Positions 1-4,990 of a DNA stretch of 5,115 bases are shown piece after piece. The stretch's first letter is position 1. Each line of letters starts with the position of its first letter. The notes under the pieces were generated by a model that worked only from the letters and a program-made list of their open reading frames with translations, searched no databases and was not told the origin of the DNA. The translations under genes were made by a program, and so were the position numbers. The stretch comes from Paenibacillus sp. UBA6285 (lineage in GTDB: Bacteria; Bacillota; Bacilli; Paenibacillales; Paenibacillaceae). The stretch covers positions 29,772 through 34,886 of the forward strand of contig DJUJ01000204.1 in assembly GCA_002438345.1 (NCBI GenBank), read 5' to 3'.

Positions 1-755
1 AGAGCCTTTAGATTTTTAAAGTTGATTTCCGGGTTCTTAGGATTTGCGAGGATCGTACCGGTTTGATCTGCCAAGATGACATAGCCGGCTTTACCGATCT
101 TCATGTTATTGATGGTATCGGTCAGAAAGTCCAAACTTACGTCTACACCTTGGACACCAACGATGTTACCTGTGTCATCCTTAATGGTAACCGAAGAGCT
201 GACGATCGGAATACCTGTGGTAAAGGCAGCGTAAGCACCCGAGCGCACGATTTTGTCGGGATTCTCAACCGCCTGGGTGTACCAGGCTCTTGATCTCGGT
301 TCAAATTTATCGGTGGAAGTACCATCTGGCCATTGTATGTATCCGCCATCCTTTGTTCCCAAATAGATATAGGGCACATTTAGATGTGTCTTAGAATATT
401 CCAAGAAAAAGTTATAAATCTTAGCTTCTATTCCTCCATTTTTAGCTGGAGTCATCTGAAGAGTTCCATCTGCTCCTACTACATCCACATAAGAGGTGAT
501 GGAACTGTCGATCTTCTTGACGAGTGGGCTCTTGGCAAAGTATTCAACCGATTCATTCACGGTAGTAAAGTACAAGTCTATAGCACCGCTAACTTGTTCG
601 ATTTCCTTCCGAGTTGCATCGTAGAAATCCTCCGTCATTTCTTCCTTAACTTGCCGGTTGATCCCGAGTCCCATCGATAATGTCGACAGCAATACCAGGA
701 CCACCATCGTAACCAATAGTTGAAGCTTTAGATTCCACTGCAGTTTCTTTCTCAA
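1..755 (-). CDS. Methyl-accepting chemotaxis protein, N-terminal part (3' end outside window)
   Basis: Membrane chemoreceptor that senses an extracellular ligand and signals to CheA/CheW. The 251 visible codons have no stop and give a short basic N-terminus (MRKKLQW), a hydrophobic segment at about residues 10-32 (first membrane span), then an extracellular dCache_1 domain. Dcache hallmarks are the RSRAWYTQA motif at about 154-162, Y175, GVQGVDVSLDFL at 200-211, and the membrane-distal to proximal transition GKAGYVILADQTGTILANP. The second membrane span, HAMP and signalling domains lie outside the window. The start is a TTG at 755-753, chosen because GGAGG sits nine bases upstream; the nearby ATG at 771 is out of frame. 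A sigma-D-like promoter lies upstream, as expected for motility genes. It is divergent from the amidase gene. Identity as a dCache receptor is confident. A histidine kinase or diguanylate cyclase with the same sensor cannot be fully excluded because the output domain is not visible. Confidence 0.88.
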   Translation of the reverse strand, partial: MRKKLQWNLKLQLLVTMVVLVLLSTLSMGLGINRQVKEEMTEDFYDATRKEIEQVSGAIDLYFTTVNESVEYFAKSPLVKKIDSSITSYVDVVGADGTLQMTPAKNGGIEAKIYNFFLEYSKTHLNVPYIYLGTKDGGYIQWPDGTSTDKFEPRSRAWYTQAVENPDKIVRSGAYAAFTTGIPIVSSSVTIKDDTGNIVGVQGVDVSLDFLTDTINNMKIGKAGYVILADQTGTILANPKNPEINFKNLKA

Positions 756-764
756 GTTGTTTCT

Positions 765-769
765 CCTCC
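765..769 (-). promoter_or_regulatory. Ribosome binding site deciding the TTG start of the chemoreceptor
   Basis: On the minus strand GGAGG is followed by a nine-base spacer and TTG AGA AAG AAA. This supports the TTG at 755 as start; no in-frame ATG lies between it and the membrane segment. Confidence 0.75.
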
Positions 770-806
770 ATCTTGTTATGTAAACATTGAATTGTGTCTT
801 ACATAA

Positions 807-833
807 CTATCGGTAAAAGAATGGGTTTTGTTA
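807..833 (-). promoter_or_regulatory. Sigma-D-like promoter for the chemoreceptor
   Basis: Reading the minus strand, TAAC (833-830) is followed by exactly 15 bases and then ACCGATAG (814-807). The Bacillus sigma-D consensus is TAAA-N15-GCCGATAT, so 3 of 4 and 6 of 8 positions match with ideal spacing. The motif ends 51 bases before the TTG start, giving a short leader. Sigma-D (FliA-type) control of chemoreceptors is established in Bacillus; the assignment here rests on the motif alone. Confidence 0.6.
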
Positions 834-929
834 TATATTGTCGAATTCCATTCATTTATTCAGAGGAAATGACGATAACTGTTACAGGGAGAGAAAATGA
901 GCATTAAGAACTAATTAATAAAAGACATC

Positions 930-935
930 AGGAGG
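930..935 (+). promoter_or_regulatory. Ribosome binding site for the amidase TTG start
   Basis: AGGAGG lies eight bases before the TTG at 944. The codons that follow (TTG AGA AAA AAA) give the basic n-region of the signal peptide, so this start is well supported. Confidence 0.85.
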
Positions 936-943
936 CAAGACAC

Positions 944-2566
944 TTGAGAAAAAAATATATAAACCTCAAAGCTTTACTAGCTATTTTGCTAGTTTTCTCG
1001 ATTTTGCCATGGAATCATGCAAATGCCGAAATAGCAAAAAGTACGTTTGATCCGTTTGAGAAAAGCATCGATGAAGTCACAAAAGCTCTGGACACAAAGC
1101 AAATTACATCGGAAGAGCTTGTGGAATACTATCTGAAACGTATTGAAGCCTTTGATAAACAAGGCCCTGTTATAAATTCTATTATTACGGTTAACAACCA
1201 AGCTCTTGAAACAGCAAAGGCACTCGATACCGAGCGAAAAACGAAAGGACCAAGAAGCAAGCTTCACGGCATTCCTTTTGTCGTAAAGGATAACTTTGAT
1301 GTAGTTGGCATGCCGACCACAGCTGGGGCTGTAGCTCTGAAGAATGAAAATCCTACTAAGAATTCATTCACCGTACAGAAGCTTATCGATGCCGGAGCCA
1401 TTGTAATTGCTAAAACAAACATGTCCGAGCTCGCCGCTTCCTATGGCAGACTGGGCTATAGCTCTATAGGCGGTTTGACAATTAATCCTTACAATCTGAA
1501 CCGTGATGCTTCCGGTTCCAGCAGCGGTAGTGCAGCAGCGGTAGCGGCTAACTTTGCCGTATTCGGACTTGGAACGGATACTTCAGGTTCCGTCAGAGGT
1601 CCAGCCAATGTTACCGGGCTAGTAGGTATCAGACCGACTATGGGATTGACTAGTCGCAGCGGCGTTGTCCCTTCTTCCCTTTCTTTGGACGTAACTGGTC
1701 CTTTGGCACGTAGTGTCGAAGACGCTAGCTTAGTGCTTACTGCGATGGCTGGAACAGACAAAGCAGATTATGCGACAAAATCCGCGAACCGCTATGTTCA
1801 AGACTACGCCAAAGCACTGAACGCTTCTTCGCTGAAGCATGCGCGTATCGGTGTGGCGACTGACTTCTTCGGCGGCAATGATGAAGTAGATGCTATTACG
1901 AATCAAGCGATTGCTAAAATGAAAAGCATGGGAACGGAAGTAGTGCCTGTCACATTCTCCAAACAAACCAAGTACCTCTGGACTCCAGTTCTTGGACCGG
2001 TCGGGGATGCGGAATTCAAAATACAGTTTGAAAAATATTTGCGCTCGCTTCCTGCCGGTGGACCTAAAACGCTGCGAGAAGTTATCGATATTAGTGAATC
2101 TCCTGAAGTATTGAACTCGGCAACACCTGTTAACCCTGCTCGTTTAGAAGGCTTGAAGACAGCATTGGCTAAAGCAGATACTCTATATTCCAACGAGTAC
2201 AAGAAGATCGTTAAGAAAGAAATGCCGCAGACCCGTAAAGAAATTGAAATGATTATGAAGAAGAACAATCTGGACGCAATCGTTTTCCCTACGATGGCCT
2301 GCCCTGCTTCCAACCGCTTTGACAAAGAAGACCCTACTTATGTCTGCAATGCGTATGATACTTATGCAGCGAGCTACGTGGCATCTGCTACAGGTTTCCC
2401 TGAAGTAACCGTACCTGCGGGAACGGTAGAAGCAGGCGTACCGGTGGGCATCTCATTCTTGGGAACAGCATACAGCGAGCAAACGCTGCTTAACCTAGCT
2501 TATTCCTTTGAGCAAGCTACGAAAGCAAGAACAGTTCCTGTACATACACCGAATTTAAGACCATAA
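944..2566 (+). CDS. Secreted amidase-signature family enzyme
   Basis: Hydrolyses a carboxamide bond in an unidentified substrate, probably outside the membrane. The 540 residues begin with a Sec signal peptide: MRKK, a hydrophobic core at about 8-22, and an A-N-A cleavage box, so cleavage is likely after A28. The amidase-signature Ser-cisSer-Lys triad is intact: K115 in VVKDNFD, S192 in the GSSSGSAAA loop, and S216 in GTDTSGSVRGPA, where S192 to S216 has the same 24-residue spacing as S217 to S241 of FAAH. The C-terminal family motifs DAIVFPT (444-450) and GVPVGISFLG (498-507) are present, so the protein is full length. Its only two cysteines, C453 and C468, could form a disulfide in the exported protein. 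The TTG start has AGGAGG eight bases upstream. No gatB or gatC partner is nearby, so a GatA role is unlikely. The substrate (peptide amide, nitrile-derived amide or other) cannot be read from the sequence. No clear sigma-A promoter was found in front of it. Confidence 0.92.
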   Translation: MRKKYINLKALLAILLVFSILPWNHANAEIAKSTFDPFEKSIDEVTKALDTKQITSEELVEYYLKRIEAFDKQGPVINSIITVNNQALETAKALDTERKTKGPRSKLHGIPFVVKDNFDVVGMPTTAGAVALKNENPTKNSFTVQKLIDAGAIVIAKTNMSELAASYGRLGYSSIGGLTINPYNLNRDASGSSSGSAAAVAANFAVFGLGTDTSGSVRGPANVTGLVGIRPTMGLTSRSGVVPSSLSLDVTGPLARSVEDASLVLTAMAGTDKADYATKSANRYVQDYAKALNASSLKHARIGVATDFFGGNDEVDAITNQAIAKMKSMGTEVVPVTFSKQTKYLWTPVLGPVGDAEFKIQFEKYLRSLPAGGPKTLREVIDISESPEVLNSATPVNPARLEGLKTALAKADTLYSNEYKKIVKKEMPQTRKEIEMIMKKNNLDAIVFPTMACPASNRFDKEDPTYVCNAYDTYAASYVASATGFPEVTVPAGTVEAGVPVGISFLGTAYSEQTLLNLAYSFEQATKARTVPVHTPNLRP

Positions 2567-2660
2567 CTGGATTACAGCATCTGCAAATGCCCTTTCTCTC
2601 CCTTTCATCATGCAGGATGCAGCTGCAATTGAATAGAAACTGCTCCGCTGCATTAAACTG

Positions 2661-2709
2661 TACCCTATCGAGTAGACACTTTTAAAAAGTCTCTCGGTAG
2701 GGTATTTTT
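2661..2709 (+). terminator. Rho-independent terminator after the amidase, possibly in an IS end
   Basis: TACCCTATCGAG (2661-2672) pairs with CTCGGTAGGGTA (2693-2704) over 12 bp with one G-U pair. After a one-base bulge, AGAC pairs with GTCT, leaving an A/T-rich loop. TTTTTG follows directly. It works in the plus direction only, because no A run precedes the left arm. It lies about 95 bases after the amidase stop and 34 bases before the IS OrfA remnant, so it may end amidase transcription or shield the transposase gene from readthrough. Confidence 0.85.
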
Positions 2710-2742
2710 GTTTATAGCAAGAAGATAGGGAAGTGGAATGGT

Positions 2743-3087
2743 ATGAGCAAGAAAATGTTCACAGATAAAGAAATCAAGCAGTTAACTAACAATCCTTATG
2801 TGAGGAACATGTCTTCAAAGGCAATTACGTATACGGATGCGTTTAAGCAATTGTTTATCTCAGAGAATAACAAGGGCAAGCTGCCGAGAGAATTATTTGA
2901 AGAATGTGGTTTTGACGTAACCATCATTGGAATCCAAAGAGTTGAATCCTCAGGAAAGAGATAGCGTGCGAGCTTCTAGGAAAACGGAATCTTAGGTTTG
3001 CAGGATACAAGAAGCCAGGCATCAGGAAAACCTCTTAAACGGGAGCTTACGCTCGAAGAGAAGCAGGCCAAGCTGAGGCTCGATAAT
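2743..3087 (+). pseudogene. IS3-family transposase OrfA (helix-turn-helix), broken by stops and truncated
   Basis: OrfA of an IS3-type element binds the IS ends and is normally joined to OrfB by frameshifting. Codons 1-73 read MSKKMFTDKEIKQL through to GIQRVESSGKR, the start expected of Bacillales IS3 OrfA proteins of the type with ITYTDAFK and FEECGFDVTIIG. A TAG at 2962-2964 then falls where the family has Trp (GKRW), consistent with TGG to TAG. A second in-frame TAG lies at 2977-2979. Between and beyond these the same frame still reads family sequence: ENGILGLQDTRSQASGKP and RELTLEEKQAKLRL. Homology ends near 3087, before the leucine-rich coiled coil that usually follows. The ribosome binding site is weak. 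The 73-codon product might still be made but would lack the second half of the DNA-binding region. Frameshift is not needed to explain the breakage; nonsense changes and truncation suffice. Confidence 0.8.
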
Positions 3088-3095
3088 ATTCTTAT

Positions 3096-3257
3096 ATCCT
3101 TAAGTGGTTGTCTCTTCACAGTATATTTAACGTATTTTTCCATCCAATGCTCCAGAAATTCAGAGAGCATTATCTTTATAGTCTGTACCAATAAATTGCG
3201 CTGCTGGTTATATTCGAATTCATTTAGCAGTTTCTGTGCTTCAGCTTCCGAGGACAA
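3096..3257 (-). pseudogene. Remnant of a phage-type tyrosine integrase, N-terminal region
   Basis: The minus strand from the TTG at 3257 reads SSEAEAQKLLNEFEYNQQRN and then LSEFLEHWMEKYVKYTVKRQ. This resembles the end of the arm-binding domain (a kkeAqk-lnEfe helix) followed by the SAM-like core-binding domain (a FLehWlenYvk-svk-qTl helix) of phage and ICE integrases. The catalytic domain with its R-H-R-Y residues is absent: the frame runs into the IS OrfA remnant, where it is only antisense shadow. The upstream part in the same frame, back to a stop just before 3318, has no recognisable start domain. The identification is from motif memory and the fragment is short, so it is moderate at best. 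A non-integrase origin cannot be ruled out. Confidence 0.5.
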
Positions 3258-3300
3258 TGGACTACTGATCCCCCTAGCAATAGGGTAGCTAATATAGTCC

Positions 3301-3322
3301 GGACTACATTTGGACTACATTT
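3301..3322. repeat. Tandem 11-bp direct repeat
   Basis: GGACTACATTT occurs twice with no spacer (3301-3311 and 3312-3322). The palindrome AGTCCGGACT at 3296-3305 overlaps the first copy. Position beside an integrase remnant would suit arm-type binding sites, but that is only a guess. Confidence 0.6.
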
Positions 3323-3338
3323 TCTATCTATAGACGTA

Positions 3339-3365
3339 AAAAACCCGCTCTGGGAGCGGGTTTTT
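3339..3365. terminator. Bidirectional Rho-independent terminator
   Basis: AAAAACCCGCTC (3339-3350) and GAGCGGGTTTTT (3354-3365) are perfect inverted copies around a three-base TGG loop. With GC-rich stem bases and T runs on both strands it should stop transcription in both directions. On the minus strand it lies 135 bases beyond the stop of the zeta-toxin-like gene and is its most likely terminator. Confidence 0.85.
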
Positions 3366-3500
3366 CGATGGAGCCGAGGCGTGGACGTGCAGAGCCACAA
3401 TTCGGCGGGGGTTGCTGCTGGAATTGTACGAGATAGCCGGTTAGCAAAGACTCTCCATTTCCCTTGCTCTGGCTTAATAAGCCTAATCTGGATCAACTTA
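3366..3500. other. Intergenic stretch with no recognised gene
   Basis: Between the terminator and the stop of the zeta-toxin-like gene no reading frame on either strand gives a recognisable product or a start with a good ribosome binding site. The only structure seen is GGAATTGTAC at 3420-3429, which is the exact inverse of GTACAATTCC at 3507-3516 inside the end of the toxin gene. Confidence 0.5.
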
Positions 3501-4055
3501 TTACAAGTACAATTCCAAAGCCCCCCTAGCCCACGCAGGAATCTCATCTCGGCAAAAGCTAATCTGTGAACGTTTAATTTCCGCCACAACTTCAGGTTCA
3601 CTGGTGTTGTCGATAATGGTGACTTCATCTGAAATCTCCATGGCAGGCATCAGGTTACTTAAGGATTGGCCATACCTCCACCGGATATCTTCTTCCGCAA
3701 TCCAGTGCCCTCCCTGTTCCACTCTCGAAGCGACCCGATCAATATGCATTTGCACATCCTGCAAACCAATATAATACATGGCGACTTTATAACCTTGTTC
3801 CTTAGCTGTCTTCATATGACGTAAAACAAAACTTCCCGACAGAGTAGTTTCTATAGCGAAGTTTTCTTTTCGTCCGATTAGTTCCCTTATTTGCTTTACA
3901 GCTTCTCGTCCAGCAGAGAGGTCTGCACTTCTGAGATCTTCCGGGTTAATCCTTTTGGCAATCTGGTCAGGATCAATAATGGTTCCAACATAATCCCTCA
4001 TTTGAAAACTGATTGTGCTTTTCCCGGCTCCATTCGTGCCAGCAAAAACCGTCAT
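3501..4055 (-). CDS. Zeta-toxin-family P-loop kinase
   Basis: Probable toxin of a toxin-antitoxin pair. Characterised zeta toxins phosphorylate UDP-N-acetylglucosamine and block peptidoglycan synthesis; the substrate here is not proven. From the ATG at 4055 the product has 184 residues. The Walker A loop GTNGAGKST is at 6-14, followed by IIDPDQIA (D28/D30, the region of the catalytic Asp), IETTLSG (E69 and T71, the E-x-T substrate motif), and a lid segment RVEQGGHWIAEEDIRWRYGQ (111-130) rich in Arg. The end EIPAWARGALELYL looks natural, so the gene appears intact. Start choice: ATG 4055 has GGGAG six bases upstream, lying just after the antitoxin stop. ATG 4076 would overlap that stop as ATGACTGA, and TTG 4085 is further upstream; both are in frame but lack a clear ribosome binding site. 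It follows the putative antitoxin gene and is probably translationally coupled to it. Confidence 0.85.
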   Translation of the reverse strand: MTVFAGTNGAGKSTISFQMRDYVGTIIDPDQIAKRINPEDLRSADLSAGREAVKQIRELIGRKENFAIETTLSGSFVLRHMKTAKEQGYKVAMYYIGLQDVQMHIDRVASRVEQGGHWIAEEDIRWRYGQSLSNLMPAMEISDEVTIIDNTSEPEVVAEIKRSQISFCRDEIPAWARGALELYL

Positions 4056-4061
4056 TACAGA

Positions 4062-4066
4062 CTCCC
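4062..4066 (-). promoter_or_regulatory. Ribosome binding site deciding the toxin start
   Basis: On the minus strand, GGGAG lies between the antitoxin stop (TGA at 4071-4069) and ATG 4055, with a six-base spacer. It favours ATG 4055 over the two upstream in-frame starts. Confidence 0.55.
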
Positions 4067-4068
4067 GA

Positions 4069-4266
4069 TCAGTCATGACTAACAAGCTCAGTGCGATTTC
4101 CGGCTACATCGTAAGTAATCTCGAATTTTTGCCCAGTGGCATCTTCACGTATCCGTTTGCCGTCTTTTATATAATAAATGGAGGCACCAGCCTTTTTGGC
4201 CTCTGCGACTGCATGCTGATTGGCCTTTTTTAATAGCCGTTGCAATTCTTCTCTTTGGGGCAGCAT
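4069..4266 (-). CDS. Small putative antitoxin paired with the zeta-like toxin
   Basis: A 65-residue acidic/basic protein directly upstream of the zeta-like gene on the same strand. It starts with a helical, Lys/Glu/Ala-rich segment (LPQREELQRLLKKANQHAVA) and continues with a predicted beta-hairpin region (ASIYYIKDGKRIREDATGQK, then FEITYD). Small proteins with this pattern of helix followed by an aromatic-strand-DGK-turn commonly precede chromosomal zeta-type kinases and are taken as antitoxins; it does not look like the helical epsilon antitoxin of pSM19035. The ATG at 4266 has GAGGTG eight bases upstream. The gene ends 13 bases before the preferred toxin start, an arrangement that keeps antitoxin translated first. 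The antitoxin role is inferred from position and shape; no DNA-binding motif is obvious. Confidence 0.65.
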   Translation of the reverse strand: MLPQREELQRLLKKANQHAVAEAKKAGASIYYIKDGKRIREDATGQKFEITYDVAGNRTELVSHD

Positions 4267-4302
4267 TAAGATAGCACCTCGCTCGGATTTCGAATTTATT
4301 TT

Positions 4303-4332
4303 ATAATATCATAACACAATCCTTAAGGTTAA
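4303..4332 (-). promoter_or_regulatory. Sigma-A promoter of the toxin-antitoxin cassette
   Basis: On the minus strand TTAACC (4332-4327, 4 of 6 match to TTGACA) is followed by an 18-base spacer and TATTAT (4308-4303, 5 of 6 match to TATAAT). TG at 4311-4310 makes an extended -10. The eight-base palindrome CCTTAAGG (4321-4328) lies in the spacer, where a repressor could act. The leader to the ATG at 4266 is about 30 bases. Confidence 0.5.
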
Positions 4333-4350
4333 ATAATGCGTCCATATACG

Positions 4351-4899
4351 CTACTCAAGGCCTTCTTCTTCATCCATGTGTCCTAAATAATCGCTATACA
4401 ACTCCATCATCCAATCTCCAAAACCCCAGCCAATACCCTGACTGCTCGTCGTCAATTCGCTGCATAGATCTACAAACTTATCTTCTAATTGATTGTCCAC
4501 AATATACTTTAAAGCTTGTTCATATATGCTTGAAATAGTACGATAGAATTTTTCATCATCTATGTCTCCATATGAAAGCGTAAAGTCTACTCCACATTCC
4601 ACTGTAAAAATCATTAGCTCTGCAATTTGCTCCTTATTTGTTGAAACATTACTAAAGTCCTTTAATGCTTGCTTCATAATTGGGTATCGCAGAATCTCTC
4701 CCCTGTGGTGGCCGAATTCCTTCTCAATAATTTTCTTGTACTTGTCTAAAACCTCCTCTTGATCAGGAAATAACACCGAATAATAATGCTCTTGAATAAT
4801 TGGGTGTTTCTTGGCCAAATTTAAGATTTCAGCCTCAAGCTCTTCCCTCGTAAGATTGTTCAAATGCTTTTTAATGGTTGAGGTTCTTAATTTCAGCAT
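4351..4899 (-). CDS. DUF6155 family protein, function unknown
   Basis: A 182-residue cytoplasmic protein without signal peptide or membrane span. The N-terminus LKKHLNNLTREELEAEIL-type helix (about residues 10-30), followed by KYKKIIEKEFG, and the later AELMIFTVECGVDFTLSYGD and QGIGWGFGDWMMELYSDYL segments match what I recall of the DUF6155 family, including the conserved G-[IV]-GWGF patch near the C-terminus (about residues 158-163). Length fits the family, so the gene looks complete. No biochemical role is known to me. The start is ATG 4899, with AAGGAG nine bases upstream; the frame is open further upstream to 5097, but that extension overlaps the divergent gene and is low-complexity Ser/Leu, so it is not coding. 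The gene is on the same strand as the toxin-antitoxin pair but separated from it by 84 bases with a separate promoter, so it is probably not in one operon with it. Confidence 0.8.
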   Translation of the reverse strand: MLKLRTSTIKKHLNNLTREELEAEILNLAKKHPIIQEHYYSVLFPDQEEVLDKYKKIIEKEFGHHRGEILRYPIMKQALKDFSNVSTNKEQIAELMIFTVECGVDFTLSYGDIDDEKFYRTISSIYEQALKYIVDNQLEDKFVDLCSELTTSSQGIGWGFGDWMMELYSDYLGHMDEEEGLE

Positions 4900-4908
4900 T
4901 ACTATGAT

Positions 4909-4914
4909 CTCCTT
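4909..4914 (-). promoter_or_regulatory. Ribosome binding site deciding the DUF6155 start
   Basis: AAGGAG on the minus strand, nine bases before ATG 4899, fixes the start within an open frame that continues much further upstream. Confidence 0.8.
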
Positions 4915-4936
4915 AATCGGGTTATAATTCCCAGTA

Positions 4937-4965
4937 TTATTACTCAGCAGCTTACAAGGTATAAT
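4937..4965 (+). promoter_or_regulatory. Probable promoter of the right-edge gene
   Basis: A perfect TATAAT at 4960-4965 lies 17 bases after TTATTA (4937-4942, 3 of 6 match to TTGACA). Transcription would start near 4972, giving a leader of about 19 bases with the ribosome binding site. The -35 is weak, so the gene may be activator-dependent or weakly expressed. Confidence 0.5.
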
Positions 4966-4990
4966 ATAAATAAAACGTGAGGACCAATCA

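Larger units (their letters stand above)
2659..3090 (+). mobile_element. Truncated IS3-family insertion sequence (left part only)
   Basis: The segment carries the N-terminal half of an IS3-type OrfA (see the pseudogene entry). A possible left end is TGTACCC at 2659, which begins with the TG typical of IS3-family termini and sits just before the hairpin. No matching right end (a sequence ending in GGGTACA) is visible in the window. OrfB with its DDE integrase core is wholly absent. The right boundary is set where OrfA-like sequence stops and integrase-like sequence on the other strand begins. The left boundary is an inference. Confidence 0.55.

Noticed and set aside
828..880. Sigma-A promoter for the amidase (for example TTCATT-N17-GATAAC)
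   Set aside because: Candidate boxes match only 3 of 6 and 4 of 6 positions; none stands out in this A/T-rich region.
869..907. Twelve-codon ORF (ATG to TAA) ahead of the amidase, a possible leader peptide
   Set aside because: The AGAGG before it is only two bases from the ATG, there are no repeated regulatory codons, and no attenuator hairpin lies between it and the amidase start.
1489..2325. Several open minus-strand frames of 78-140 codons inside the amidase gene
   Set aside because: They are shadows of a strongly supported coding sequence and lack ribosome binding sites and family motifs.
2618..2627. Palindrome TGCAGCTGCA after the amidase gene
   Set aside because: Short, no T run follows, and a much better terminator lies about 35 bases downstream; no role can be supported.
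2976..3257. A full 93-codon minus-strand gene
   Set aside because: Only the part upstream of about 3096 looks like protein of a known type; the remainder is antisense to the IS OrfA remnant.
3224..3628. A 134-codon minus-strand ORF overlapping the end of the zeta-like gene
   Set aside because: It is out of frame with the toxin gene, crosses the terminator hairpin, has no ribosome binding site and gives no recognisable protein.
4338..4351. Small hairpin GCGT/ACGC just after the DUF6155 stop as a terminator
   Set aside because: Only four stem base pairs and no proper T run on the minus strand.
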